NCBI GenBank assembly: GCA_030789695.1
Contig: CM061130.1
Span: forward strand, 16,254,061-16,318,060
Origin: Scilla litardierei
Taxonomy: Eukaryota > Streptophyta > Magnoliopsida > Asparagales > Asparagaceae
Reading direction: 5' to 3'
DNA length: 64,000 nucleotides
The translations under genes were made by a program, and so were the position numbers. The notes under the pieces are model-generated. The model made no database searches. It was not told where the DNA came from and worked only from the letters and a program-made list of their open reading frames with translations. The first letter of the stretch is position 1. Every line of letters begins with the position of its first letter. Shown in pieces: positions 33,401-46,160 of this stretch.

Positions 33401-33549
33401 ATGTAACTTCAAGAACTGTGCCTTACTATGATGGTTAATAAGGGTATGATTCAATGAATCAACTCCTACCACCTTGGGCAGTTGCTTAACTCGTTGAAAG
33501 GGGCCAAATGGCTACACAAACGATCATGTGTGCTCCTTAAAACTGAAGG

Positions 33550-34560
33550 GGTTTATGGGTCCTTAGGGCTATAAATTCGACTTCCGGCCTAATCAGTCGG
33601 ACGACGAAGACAAATCAGCAGCGGAAAAATAGCACTTAAAACAGTTTTAAGTCTAAAGCCTAAAGATTTAACCCTAGCCAAGATCTCTACTATCCCAGGG
33701 TTGGGTCCGACCAACCCCTAATGATAGATCTATTTAACATTCGCAATGATAAACGCATGAATATTTAAACTACATACTTTTCACTTCGTTTCCACAGAAT
33801 ACGAAGCGTTGTTTTCAGCAACATTTCTTTGGCCCCCACGCGGCTTCTCTCAAGCCGAACTGCGTTCCGAGCCGTACCTTGTCCCGAACCGAACTATGTT
33901 CCGAACCGAATCGCATCCTGAGGCGAGCAATACCCTTGTCGCTGAGCCAACCACGTGCCGAAGAAGATTTCACCTTGAGTGGATCCTTTCTCAAGACTTC
34001 GAATCCGATCCGAGCTTCTTCGTAGCTTTGCTAGAGCCCGATCAGGAGCAAGGAAGAGTTTTAGGGAGAAAGAGAGAATATTTATTTTAAGCTCAGATCC
34101 GGGCTTGCTCACGTTTAATAGAGCTACTCAGATCTGGAGCTTACGATGAGTTTCAAGGAGGGGAGTAGCCCCCTATTTATATAGGCGGCCGACCCCTCTC
34201 TTTCACTCCATATCTGATGTGGGACTAAAAGTTTTGGAGGAAAATATTAATTAAAGTTTGCCATTCACAAAGGCCAAACTTTAGCGAATTTTTCCTCTGT
34301 CACAGTTAGGCTTCGCAAGTGATACAACCTATTAAATCAAAAACGGTTGAACGGTAAACGCATAGGAATAAACGACGCATCATTCCGAGTTCGTTTGACC
34401 CCTCAAACGAGGACTCAAACATGGCCTAAAACTAGGTTTTTTTTTGCAAAAACTGCAACCGTCGTAAAAAACGAAGATGCCTTAATTATATACCCAATTT
34501 TTTTATTTACACAAATAACCAACTTGCTTAAAGTTAATTTTAACAGCTAATTTTGGAAGG
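33550..34560 (-). repeat. probable solo or truncated LTR, borders uncertain
   Basis: A TATTTATATAGG core (about 34175-34185) preceded (minus sense) by a GC-rich block, and a GCAGCGGAAAAATAG word near 33617, resemble LTR architecture of minus-strand copia elements. I could not find a secure TG...CA pair with a target duplication. No ORF is convincing. Confidence 0.4.
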
Positions 34561-34570
34561 CCCAGCCCAT

Positions 34571-34920
34571 TGTGCGTGCTGTGTACAGCCCGGCCCAAGG
34601 CTAAGTTGGAAAATTAGGTAGAGAAAACCCTAGACCTAACAAGTCACGCCGCTTCATTTGATCTCAGTCTCTTCCCCTACCACACACACACACTCTATCT
34701 CTCTCTCTCTCTCTCTCATAGTCTCCGACCTCAGATCGACGATCTCCGATCTCTCGCAGAAAACCCCACCATCTCGACTCTCGGTGTCTCTCCGCTCTCT
34801 CATTGTCTCACACCCACAGATTGAGGACGCGGATGCGCGCGTTGTGCTCCAGCTCCATAGTTCAGCGAGGGTTTTGATCTGAACACCCGCTCGATTCCGG
34901 CGCTGTTAAATTGATTCAGG
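34571..34920 (+). promoter_or_regulatory. plant gene 5'UTR exon with splice donor
   Basis: The sequence has the look of a plant transcript start: GGCCCA words (34558, 34592), AAACCCTAGACCTAA, a CA/CT microsatellite (34680-34720), a CT-rich leader and an exon ending ATTGATTCAG with GTAACAATC at 34921. No protein starts in it. GGCCCA boxes and telo-boxes are typical of housekeeping-gene promoters. Confidence 0.55.
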
Positions 34921-36404
34921 TAACAATCTCCTTTTCTATTTCTACATTCGTGATGTTTTCTTTTTGGAAGATTGGTTCAATTTCATAGGTTGTGATGGAA
35001 ATCTGTGTGTGGCTTGTTTAATTAGAGATCTGTGGCCTCAGTTTGATCAATGTTGTTTTATTCGAAAACAGAAGAACTGTTGTTAAATTTTGGGTGTTAG
35101 ATTGTTTCGGCTTGTTTCTTGACCTGCAAAATATCATCTTTTGTTGTATTTTTTTTGATTTTTCGTTCTGTGAATTTTACACAATCTTAATTTATCTTAA
35201 TTTATATCATCTTTTGAGCTTGGTCTGTTCCTTAATATTTGGCCTGGATTATACGCATTCAACCGTTAACTAATACTTTTCGAACCTATGCATTTAATGA
35301 CCATTTGATAATTGTAACTTTGACATCTTAGTTATATGTGAGTGTACACACACACACCCCCAATGTTTTGTTTTATTTATTTATAATTATTTTTGAGAGA
35401 TAAAACGCACATCTCAGTACACCAACTGCTTCAGCCTACTGCCTACAAATCATTCAAAAATATGATAATGTGGCCGTGTACATGAGACACCAACCAACTG
35501 ATTTTTAATTTCAATTTTTTGATGTAAATTTAATTCAAATTACAATTTTTGAAAAAGAAACTGCAGCTGATTTACAATGACATAACGATCGGATGGCTTT
35601 GAAACGATTTGATGATTTATGGCATCAATAGGAGGGTGATTCAGATGGAGGGTGATTCAGATGGTTCAAAAATTATGGTTTTGATAATTTATAGGCTTTT
35701 AATGACTCATTTATCTCATCTTTTATACTTATATCAAATTGTTGAAAAGATGCTGAAAATAGATGAATGATCTATTGAGGTACTCTTAGAAAAGAGAGAA
35801 GATTGCAACAAGTGTGGTTTGGAATTGCAAGTACTGAAGAAATATACATTAAACGTAACCAAACCAGACCGAATAAGAAAGATATAAGAAGAATAACGTT
35901 TATCTTTTGGGCATTACTGAGGTCGAGAACCAATTGCAGACAACGAATAATCGCGTTTCAGTATATACCATTGCAAAAGAAAGCTGCTATGGTATGCATG
36001 AATTTTGCTACATTTGATGGCTTAAGCATACATATAAAGATATCTTTGACAATCCTAATTGTTTGTTGATAGCACTGTCTTGTAAGACTGGTAACTTGTA
36101 GTTTGTTGGGTGCTTCTTGGATCATAATATTATTTCTTCATAAAAATGTAAGCATATTGTAACTCTCTCCATCTTTCTGCAATTGGAAAGAGGCTTAAAC
36201 AATATTTTTTAACTGTAATGATGGGTTGTACATTCCTTATATTGAGAAAGGCATTCCAAGTATTTAATGTGATTGGTAAACTTGAAGGCTTTTTCTTATT
36301 TCTGACTTGGGAGTCAAAATGTAGATTATGAAGAAACATTTGGAGATCTATCTTTTCTTTTCTTTTAATTAAATCTGATTTAGTTTTTTTTCCAATATAT
36401 GTAG
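34921..36404. other. presumed intron / intergenic, nothing recognised
   Basis: AT-rich with T-rich stretches typical of plant introns. No domain, repeat or RNA gene was identified. Confidence 0.4.
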
Positions 36405-36798
36405 ATTATGAAGAAACCTTTGGAGATCACCATAGATACCTTATAAACTGGACAGGTGAGATATTTACTGCATTCTATTTGCAAGAACTCTTCAGCATTT
36501 CTTTGTTTGCATGTCACTTTTTTCGCACCTCATTGGGTGACTGCATAATATCTCCTGAATTATAACCTCTTTTAGATGCCCAGATTATGTTGGCAGGTGA
36601 CTACTCTATTTTTGTGGCAAGCTTTATCAGGCGCATTCTCTATTCATAGTGTCACACCTTATTTCAGTTGTATCAAAAACCAAGTGGTGAACTTGTATGT
36701 TATCTTTGCCTTGTATAATTGTATTTTCGTATACATCAGCTCCTGAAAGGGATGCAGCTTCTATTCTGTTGTGCAACCTGAAAACTACTGGCTTGGCT
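36405..36798 (+). pseudogene. three exon-like fragments of an unrecognised gene
   Basis: Candidate exons 36405-36455 (after TATGTAG, donor CAG/GTGAG), 36576-36596 (after TTTTAG, donor GCAG/GTGA) and 36740-36798 (after ACATCAG) share one phase. They join into a sensible peptide of about 40 residues before a TAG at 36799. The first reads TNYEETFGDHHRYLINWT-like, the last PERDAASILLCNLKTTG. I do not recognise the family. A further exon-like block at about 37206-37290 has no secure phase. With the inverted duplication starting at 37341, this is probably the truncated front of the gene begun at 34571. Confidence 0.3.
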
Positions 36799-37340
36799 TA
36801 GCTACTCGCTAAATTCACATGTAGAATTTTCTGTGCATATGCATATTGGACTAATTTCCTTCTTCCTTTCTCTCTGGAAAATATGGTAGTTCTTTCACAT
36901 GTAGACTCAAGTTCTCACTTCCATCTTTCCAGAGTCCTGTCTACTCCTGTCTACTGTATTTGTTTGTGGCTTTGATTGTTAAATTCGATCATTTTATGTA
37001 AAGAAGCTTTCTTTTTTCTGCAAATGTGTAGGAGAAAACTTATGCATACTAATTCGCTTTATCGATATATGGGTGCATGCATTTCTGCTTATCATTGTAA
37101 ATTGTTTCCATTAAGTGTTTTCATTTTATTACAATTTTTTTTTCAGATTCTTCTATTTATTTGTTTTAATTATTCATGGTTCATGAATTGCAAACTGTCA
37201 TACAGGGCGTGTCACACTTCTTGGCGAAGGATGCAGAGGTTCAAATTCAATATCAGAGCTATGATTTAAAATGTTTCTCTAGTTTGTTGATCATCAGCAT
37301 GCTTGTGGAAGTAGTGTTGATGTTGGGAAAAAGGAATCGA

Positions 37341-39482
37341 AGAGAAAAATGCTCTCTCCAAAAAAGGGTTAAGAAAATATTTTAATTAGTGAACAACATA
37401 TGATATCTCCTACCAGATGATGATAATTCCTGTGAAACTATGTACACGAGCAAGAGAGATGCTCAAACTCTGGGAACAAATAATGCCAGTTTGCATATAG
37501 CACTATGGTTGTTTGAGAAACTTAGAAAATTAACTAAATTTATGAGACAGAAGAAATAAAAATGCATCAGTTCACTCTGTTTCAACACATAAACTAATCA
37601 AACTTGTGCGATTTCTGCTGCGGGTTCTAACTGCACACAATCAAAAAGATGATAACAAACAGTTAATAGATGGAATTCAACTGAACCGAATAGCTTCCAA
37701 GCAAACAAGATATGAAGATAATAGTCATAAATTTGCCACTTTACAGTTGCATAGACGCAATTAAGGAGTATTTCAAGTTCATTTTAAATTTATGAGGTAA
37801 ATTAGTTTAGTGGTTGATAAATTTTCATACATCATGCATGTTTTGAGACATCACATAATGAAAAGACTATAACACTTAAACTGCCAGGGGAAACAAACAT
37901 TAGAGAAGCAAACAGATTGCAAGCCTTTATCATTCCTTTTTTCCCAAAAGAGCATTGCCCAAACTTCTGGGATTGTTACATGAATCCTTTTCTTCCATGA
38001 CAAAACATAAGATAACCAAAATAAACAAAATATCATAACCAAAATTTTTTGGAACAAACATGACACCACCAATTGCTCATCAGTAAATTAAACTTCAAAT
38101 TACCAACAAAGACAAATTCAAATATAAGATAAAGAAGTAATTTACAACAGAATACATAATTTTTTAATGGATCTAATTACCATTAATTCTAGTAGACAAA
38201 TGCACGACAAAAATATTCTTTAGTCTTATTTCCAAATTTATAACAGAATACATAATTTGGAAATAAGCTAAGCAGACAAATATATTCTTTAGTCTCAGAA
38301 TGCCCAGCTGATCCCATGATCCTCCTCAAAGACAAATGCACGGCAAAAAATGAAGTTAAATGAATAATTAATATGAGCACTTACGAGAATATAAAAACGA
38401 AGTTAGAACCAAAAAATGATATGCATAAAGATTGTAAGATGAAACATGAACATTGATCCGGAATTAGGGACAGTACACGACAAAAAAACAAGATACGTCC
38501 TTTGATTAACATGTTCAAATCAGAAAAAAGCATCACATGCTTGAAAAATTTAATAAATCGTCAAGTTAATTCTCTATTTGATTACCATGTCAAACGGAGA
38601 AGAAAAGAATGACAAGCATGATGAGTTTAATAGATCGAGTTGGTTCTCTTTGTTCATCCAAGTTACACGAAGACATATGGTGCAAAAAACTGCAAAGTTA
38701 TCATCTACCAACGTATCAAGTAAATGAAAGGAACATCATAGACTGCAAAGTGGCATTTACTATCACAATACCTAATGACTCCCAATTGGTTTACATTTAG
38801 GGGCACAATTATTACCACCAATAATTATTGGCTCATAATGTAGACTTATGCCAAATCCAAACATAATCAGAAGCCAAGTGCTTTTAACAAGACCTAATAA
38901 TTCTACTACTAAAAGACAATATGAGATCCCTTAAATGATAGCAGACATGATTAAAAGAATGATAAAAGAATTGTCTACGTTCATAACTTAAAGTTGAATA
39001 GTGAATCGAGACAAACATCGGTCAGGAATCATGGTTGTGCGAGTTTAATAAGCTTGTCTGGTGACGTTCCTCCTAAGAAGCTCATTTTCATCATTCCATT
39101 TTAAGCTAATCACAATACTTCAAGTAGATTTTCACACATAAATATCGTACTGAAAAAAATCCAGCTAAAAAATATCTGAAAAAACAATTACAGTCGTCGC
39201 TCCTCACGCATATACATAGGACAAAAGAGTCGTCGCTCCTCACGCAATAGAGATGATTTTATTTGAAAAAACAATTACAATTTGTGAAGTTAATTATTCG
39301 AATTAGATAATACTTTAAATTAGAGATAGCATTACCTTCGTCTGAATCTTTAGTTTCTTCATCAATATTATCGTGTTCCATTGAAGAACTACACAAATTT
39401 ATAAGATGAATATTTATTAGGAGCTTTCGACAAAAGTAAACAAAGTGGAAAAGAACATTTTTAACCATATAAGAAATGCTAT
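37341..39482. other. outer left arm, non-coding
   Basis: Mirrors about 48627-50674. It includes a local ATTCTTTAGTCT...CATAATTTGGAAATAAG duplication (about 38210-38300) and a doubled GTCGTCGCTCCTCACGCA word (39193-39245), both also present in the right arm. No gene was recognised. Confidence 0.6.
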
Positions 39483-39895
39483 ACTACCAATCCATTTGTT
39501 TTAAGAATCTCCTCCCAATTTTTTTCAAATGAATTGGGTGTATCGGCCTCATAAATATTTTCTTTGAAAGGAACCATAAATTCCTTTTGATATCCCCGTG
39601 CACCCAACTTCTCAGGAATTTTGTCCAAAATATGTCAGAGACAATACATATGTCGAATTTGTGAAAAAACTGTATTAATTGCCTTACAAATACCAAGATC
39701 TTGATCCGTCACCATGGCTTGAGGTGGATGGCCCATTGCTTCTACCAATTTAGTAAATACCCATACGAAAGACATTGCCTCTTCGTTTGGAATCAATCCA
39801 CACTCTAAGAAAATTGACACTCTCACACCCCCCAACTTCCTCAAAAGAAAACAACCCCCAAGGTAATAAGCGTATGCTCTCGTCTGCATTATACA
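39483..39895 (-). pseudogene. FAR1/MULE transposase relic, left arm (deleted copy)
   Basis: It encodes the MULE transposase segment FECGLIPNEEA..FVWVF (here with Leu for the second Phe of the arm partner), VTDQDLGICKAI, the stop-interrupted HMYCL-x-HILDKIPEKLG and DTPNSFEKNWEEI. A TGA at 39637-39635 replaces the Trp found in the right-arm copy. The coding region ends at 39482, where it jumps to 3' flanking sequence. Comparison with 46930-48625 shows about 1 kb (excluding the hAT insertion) is missing, including the SWIM zinc finger. Confidence 0.85.
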
Positions 39896-41182
39896 ATTAG
39901 ATCATCAAGAACAGGGTTACATGTATTTTGACAACATTAATATTTGATGCACTTCATTTGAAGGATGGATGCATATATGCACGAAGGGCAAACAGTAACA
40001 AACATATTAGATCTCTGCACGCTCCAAATAGCATAACAAGGGGCAAAATACAAAAGGTGACTTTATATGTATTTGGTCGATTCTCTGTTTGCCCCTCGAA
40101 TTGGTTGTGATCATCCGCATTCTGAATTGGCTGATTGGCAAAAATGTAGCTTGGAATTGACGAGAGAAATTGTCTACGATTATTACAAAATGCACACATA
40201 TTCAATACACACGGTATGATCATCATTAGTTTTTTGAAAGTTGCTGCTACATGTAACACCTAGCCTTGCGTCAAGCTTGAAGCTTATCATCATGTACAAA
40301 TTTAGTATAATTAAAACATTTTTAGCTTTTAGTCTGAATTGGCGTAAATTTCTTCTATCTAGAGCTTTAAAGATATCAAGAAAGAAGTAATGACAATCCA
40401 GAAACTCTTATGAGCGCTAACTGCATCATCACTTTCTTCTTTTTTTACCTTGTCTTTTCATGCACTGGATACATCCGAAGCATAAAAATAAATAAAAATA
40501 GTCTTGCAGTTGATGAAGACACAAGGACATAAAAAAGCAAAGCCTTAAGGAGAGAAATTTACCAGTATGTAAAAGACGGGGTCGCAAACTCGTGCCTCAC
40601 ATATTATTTATTCCATCAATAGTATGAAATATATACACAAAATATTCTCAACCATAAATCCTCTAATTACATCCAGAAATTCAGAGAAAAAAGTTAACAT
40701 ACCAATCACCCCCAACCAGTTTCACACCAGAATCACAATACAAACCAACTGCAACAAAGAAGGTTACAAAAAAGAGCAGAAAGCTAAGATACAAGTGAAA
40801 TAGAAAGGCATCAATCCAAAAGAACAACACCAGTGTAACCGGCATTACTAGCTCATAGAGGCGTCATAGAAATAGTTTCCATACGTCGCCTAGACTCTTC
40901 CAGGAGAAACGCAAACGGTGGAATCCTTGTACATATCATCAGCTCTCAATTCCTCCCCACATCAACATCAACACCTACTATACAAGGTAATTTCTTTCTT
41001 TAATTCCAGAGACGGAGAGACTGGGGAATTTATTCACTTTTCTGTAACAAAAACATAAATTAACTAATAATCGTACAACGTAATTAAACTAATATTATGA
41101 TTGTGCATGTATAGAATAATAAAACAAAACAAGTGCACAAATAAAAGACAGATAAATGGAGAAGTACCTTTTAAGGCTATAT

Positions 41183-43939
41183 TTAGTACTCCTGGAAAAA
41201 AGGTTGGAGGACATTTCTTGTGTCATCGTCCATCTCTAAATTATTCCACCATTCCCTATTACCTCTAATAAGCTTTATATTTCCAAGGGAGGGAGGTGAT
41301 TGAAACTCGAGCTTCGTCAGCCGCGCACAACGGTATACAGTTAAATGTTCCAACAAAGGAAAGGCTAGCACATGGTGACACATGCTTTCGTGACAGATAC
41401 TTTCCATGTTTGGTAGATGCTCCATGTTTAGAATCCTCAATCTAGGAAAGGCAGTCACATGCGGTTTTGCTGTCCAAATCAAATGTTTCATATTTTTGCA
41501 ACCTAGCAAATGCATGGATTCAAGACACGGTAAATTCGCAGTCCATGTGACATGCTCCAAACGAGGGCATTCTCTAATAATGACTACACGAAGATTTAGA
41601 AGCACCTCCTGCGGTTCCACTCTTCTCCATATGACTTCCTTCAAACCGGGGAGCTTGTCCAACCGCAGTGCATCAAGATTACTCAAATGATGTCCTTCAT
41701 CAACCACCAACTCCTTCAGCACACAAGTGTCAACCCACAACTGTTTTAGATTCCAGTGCCTGTGCTTTTTCCCGTAAACATTGCCTGACGGTAGCGGAAG
41801 AGAAGCGGTCCCTTTCATTCCATGTATACAGAGATGAATAATGTCAATGTCCAATCGGGCAAGTTTTTCCATATCTGATATGGTAGATACACCGATTCCA
41901 ATGGCCTTCAAGCGTCCCTTAACACTACTCAAGCCATCAATAATGGAACTTTGAGATGCGCCTCCCGTTCGAAACAAATTTAGATACAATAAGCTGACTA
42001 GGTTTGCTATCAAATCATCAGGAAGACGTGAGATGCGAGTTCCCATTGCAATCAAGTACTTCAAGTTTCTAAGATTTTTTAGCTCATCTGGAAATGAACT
42101 AACCCCATTACGTGAAAAGTTGAGATACTCCAGTTTGATTAGGTTGCATATCTCAATTGGAAACCCTCCACCACATCCACATAGATTCAAGTATCTAAGT
42201 TCGGAGAAGTGTCTAATATGTGAAAATTTGGAGATATGATCAACTTTCTTCAGATAACCCCCCCGGAAAAGGAGGGTGGTTAGTTTACGACAACTCTAAA
42301 TTCCAGAGGGAGAATCCCTCGGATTCATGACCCCAGACTGACATTTTATGTACCTCGCTCCATACTCTTGTATCCTGTGGTAGTGCCCTTATTTGTGCTC
42401 CTTCAAGCACAAACCATTTCTTCTCATTATCACCAAAATCTTGTGCGATCCACAAAGCCATGTCCCTAATAACATCATGAAGCTTCACCCGCTCGTTATT
42501 CAACTCCCAGTAGTTTCTTGGCTCGACAGACTCCAATAAGCATGCCTTTTGAAGGGAATCGATTATGTCATAACCTTGATTATAAACAACCACTATCTCA
42601 TCCATGTCATCTTCCAACAAACAGTTTCCCATCCAGCACTCTATTAGCTCCTCTCTATTAATTTTATATTCTTCCGGCCACAAGGCGCAGTGCAGAAAAC
42701 ACTGTTGCTCTATGGGATCCTTTAAATGACCATAGCTAAATTTTAGAAGCGGGAGAGGATCATCTCTGAGATCTTTGATAGCTTTGAGTGCCGAAGCTGG
42801 TTGATAGCATGTTCCCACAACTGGACTTTCTTCTTCCGGGCCAAGGCCTTGCCGATCGTGATGAGGGCCAATAGAAGGCCATCACACTCATCGGCGACCT
42901 CGTCTGCAAGCTTCGATATCAGAGGATTAGAGATGATGGCATCTTCGCCTACTTTGTCCCGAAACAGACGTCGAGCAGCCTCAGGGCTCAAGCACTTCAC
43001 CTCGATGATCGCACGGACGTCCATGTTGTGACACACTCGTTGAAAGCGTGTTGTTAGTATAAGTTTGCGCTTGAACTGGCCGGCGGTACCAAAGGGAAGA
43101 GGAATGCTGGCTTGTTTGAGATCCAGAGGATCCCATAAGTCATCTAGCAACAACACGAAGCTCTTCTTGCTCAAATACCCAAATATTTGCTCTCTGTCGT
43201 TTAGCTACAATTTTTTCCTCAGAAGCTCCTGAATCTTTTCAACGGTGCACTCCCTGGACGCCACGAGAAAAACAACACGATGAAAACCCAACGGGTCTTT
43301 GGCCAGAGAGTCGTTGACGTGCTCGAGGAGGGTGGTCTTCCCAACCCTGCCCATCCCCCACAACCCTAGCGCTCCATCTGCATCGTCTTCTAGAAAATCG
43401 AGCGCCATCTCCAGCTTCCGTCGGATTTCGTATCCACATGCATCGATGAGGGTGGTGGTGGGCATCTCTTGCGCCGGAGGCGGGAGCACCTCCGTCGTGA
43501 TTTCTTTAAAGCCTTCAAAGGTTTGTAGCGCGGTTTCCACTTTCAAGAGCTCATCGGTCGCCCTGCGACCGATGTGGTGGTTGGAGAAAAAGTTGAAATT
43601 TCTACGGCCATACTTGCCTCTGATGGACTGCGCACTCTGGTGAACGGCATTTGCATCAATAAGCCATGCTTCCACCTCATTTGTGGGCTTCTTTCCTAGA
43701 CGCTCATCGGCTCGGATCCTCTCCAGGACATCCTTCCACTTGGCTTCCAATAGCTCGGCCCTGCGATCCAGGGACTCGACATGGTGGCCGACTTGAACAA
43801 CGAAGCAAAGGTGCTTCCAGACACGATCTTTCAACAAACCCAGGAAAGGGTTGATGCAGGAGCAAAGCAAGGTATCCACGCAGGAGGAAAACAATCGGAT
43901 TGCTGGTGAAATGAAGTGGGAAATGGAAGCTCTCACCAT
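41183..43939 (-). pseudogene. CC-NBS-LRR disease-resistance pseudogene
   Basis: Frames in order give a coiled-coil N-terminus (likely Met at 43939) and the P-loop GMGRVGKTT near 43340. A TAG follows at 43207-43205, then kinase-2 VLLLDDLWD (about 43160-43130), RNBS-B KLILTTRF and a GLPL-like CDGLLLAL (Pro to Leu). After a frameshift near 42780 come RNBS-D FLHCALWPEEYKI and MHD-like VKLHDVIRDMAL; after another near 42290 come the LRRs (42190-41183, ending FFQEY). The Trp after kinase-2 marks the non-TIR (CNL) class, and the arrangement resembles RPS2/RPS5-type proteins. Such proteins sense pathogen effectors in the cytoplasm; this copy has one stop and two frameshifts. Confidence 0.88.
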
Positions 43940-44025
43940 GTATCTTTTGTTTTTTCGTATTCTTCTGGAAGCTGGAAAGCACAGCGCGAGATGTGATCCC
44001 TGGCCAGCAGGGTTCGATCCCCAGC

Positions 44026-44294
44026 GACCACGCAGGAAGGCGAGGGTAGGTGCCATTGGATCTTTGGTAATGGGTCTGAATGCTTGTGGAAGTAGTGTTG
44101 ATGATAGGGAAAAGGAATCGAAGAGAAATCAGTGGATGTACGTAAGAAAAGAATCAAGATCAGTCGGCAGACATCACATGGGTCTGTCCCCCTCTTTAAT
44201 TGGCTGGTAAGCACATTAAAGAGGCCGACGACCACGCAGGGAGGCGAGTGTAGGTGCCATTGGATCTTTGGTAATGGGTCTGAATGCTTGTGGA
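44026..44294 (+). repeat. 66-bp direct duplication at the inner breakpoint
   Basis: 44026-44091 (CGACCACGCAGG...GCTTGTGGA) recurs at 44229-44294 with two or three differences. The second copy is joined directly to the mirrored LRR sequence at 44291-44300, with TGGA shared at the joint. The first copy continues into AAGTAGTGTTGATG, which also occurs at 37299-37347. Confidence 0.88.
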
Positions 44295-45233
44295 GTATCT
44301 CAACTTTTCGTGTAATGGGGTCAGTTCATTTCCAAAGGAGCTAAAAAATCTTAGAAACTTGAAGTACTTGATTGCAATGGGAACTCGCATCTCACGTCTT
44401 CCTTATGATTTGATAGCAAACCTAGTCAGCTTATTGTATCTAAATTTGTTTCGAACGGGAGACACATCTCAAAGTTCCATTATTGATGGCCTGAGAAGGG
44501 ACGCTTGAAGGCCATTGGAATCAGTGTATCTACCATATCAGATATGGAAAAACTTGCCAGATTGGACATTGACATTATTCATCTCTGTATACATGGAATA
44601 AAAGGGACCGCTTCTCTTTCGCTACCGTCAGGCAATGTTTATGGGAAAAAGCACAGGCACGAGAATCTAAAACAGTTGTGGGTTGACACTTGTGTGCTGA
44701 AGAAGTTGGTGGTTGATGAAGGACATCATTTGAGTAATCTTGATGCACTGCGGTTGGACAAGCTCCCCGGTTTGAAGGAAGTCATATGGAGAAGAGTGGA
44801 ACCGCAGGAGGTGCTTCTAAATCTTCGTGTAGTCATTATTAGAGAATGCCCTCGTTTGGAGCATGTCACATGGACTGCGAATTTACCGTGTCTTGAATCC
44901 ATGCATTTGCTAGGTTGCAAAAATATGAAACATTTGATTTGGACAGCAAAACCGCATGTGACTGTCTTTCCTAGATTGAGGATTCTAAACATGGAGCATC
45001 TACCAAACATGGAAAGTATCTATCACGAAAGCATGTGTCACCATGTGCTAGCCTTTCCTTTGTTGGAACATTTAACTGTATACCGTTGTGCGCGGCTGAC
45101 GAAGCTCGAGTTTCAATCACCTCCCTCCCTTGGAAATATAAAGCTTATTAGAGGTAATAGGGAATGGTGGAATAATTTAGAGATGGACGATGATACAAGA
45201 AATGTCCTCCAACCTTTTTTCCAGGAGTACTAA
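44295..45233 (+). pseudogene. LRR portion of the resistance gene, inverted copy
   Basis: Mirror copy of 42128-41183. It encodes VEYLNFSCNGVSSFPKELKNL and the rest of the LRR block to the same FFQEY end. It has no CC or NBS part because the duplication starts within the LRRs. An 8-base deletion near 44494-44500 (relative to the left copy) shifts the frame between the segments 44284-44508 and 44505-45233. It could be transcribed as antisense to the left gene if read from a shared promoter. Confidence 0.9.
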
Positions 45234-46160
45234 ATATAGCCTTAAAAGGTACTTCTCCATTTCTCTGTCTTTTATTTGTGCACTTGTTTTGTTTTATTAT
45301 TCTATACATGCACAATCATAATATTAGTTTAATTACGTTGTACGATTATTAGTTAATTTATGTTTTTGTTACAGAAAAGTGAATAAATTCCCCAGTCTCT
45401 CCGTCTCTGGAATTAAAGAAAGAAATTACCTTGTATAGTAGGCATTGATGTTGATGTGGGGAGGAATTGAGAGCTGATGATATGTACAAGGATTCCACCG
45501 TTTGCGTTTCTCCTGAAGAGTCTAGGCGACGTATGAAAACTATTTCTATGACGCCTCTATGAGCTAGTAATGCCGGTTACACTGGTGTTGTTCTTTTGGA
45601 TTGATGCCTTTCCATTTCACTTGTATCTTAGCTTTCTGCTCTTTTTTGTAACCTTCTTTGTTGCAGTTGGTTTGTATTGTGATTCTGGTGTGAAACTGGT
45701 TGGGGGTGATTGGTATGTTAACTTTTTTCTTTGAATTTCTGGATGTAATTAGAGGATTTATGGTTGAGTATATTTTATGTGTATATATTTCATACTATTG
45801 ATGGAATAAATAATATGTGAGGCGCGAGTTTGCGACCCCGTCTTTTACATACTGGTAAATTTCTCTCCTTAAGGCTTTGCTTTTTTATGTCCTGGTGTCT
45901 TCATCAACTGCAAGACTATTTTTATTTATTTTTATGCTTCGGATGTATCCAGTGCATGAAAAGACAAGGTAAAAAAAGAAGAAAGTGATGATGCAGTTAG
46001 CGCTCATAAGAGTTTCTGGATTGTCATTACTTCTTTCTTGACATCTTTAAAGCTCTAGATAGAAGAAATTTACGCCAATTCAGACTAAAAGCTAAAAATG
46101 TTTTAATTATACTAAATTTGTACACGATGATAAGCTTCAAGCTTGACGCAAGGCTAGGTG
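45234..46160. other. right arm between LRR and transposase, non-coding
   Basis: Mirrors about 40255-41182. No domain was recognised. Confidence 0.6.

Noticed and set aside
37200..37270. GRVTLLGE-like peptide suggestive of an FAD monooxygenase motif
   Set aside because: Only eight residues match, a stop follows soon after and the phase does not agree with neighbouring exon candidates.
43666..44210. Plus-strand ORFs opposite the resistance gene N-terminus
   Set aside because: They are antisense shadows of the CC-NBS coding region.
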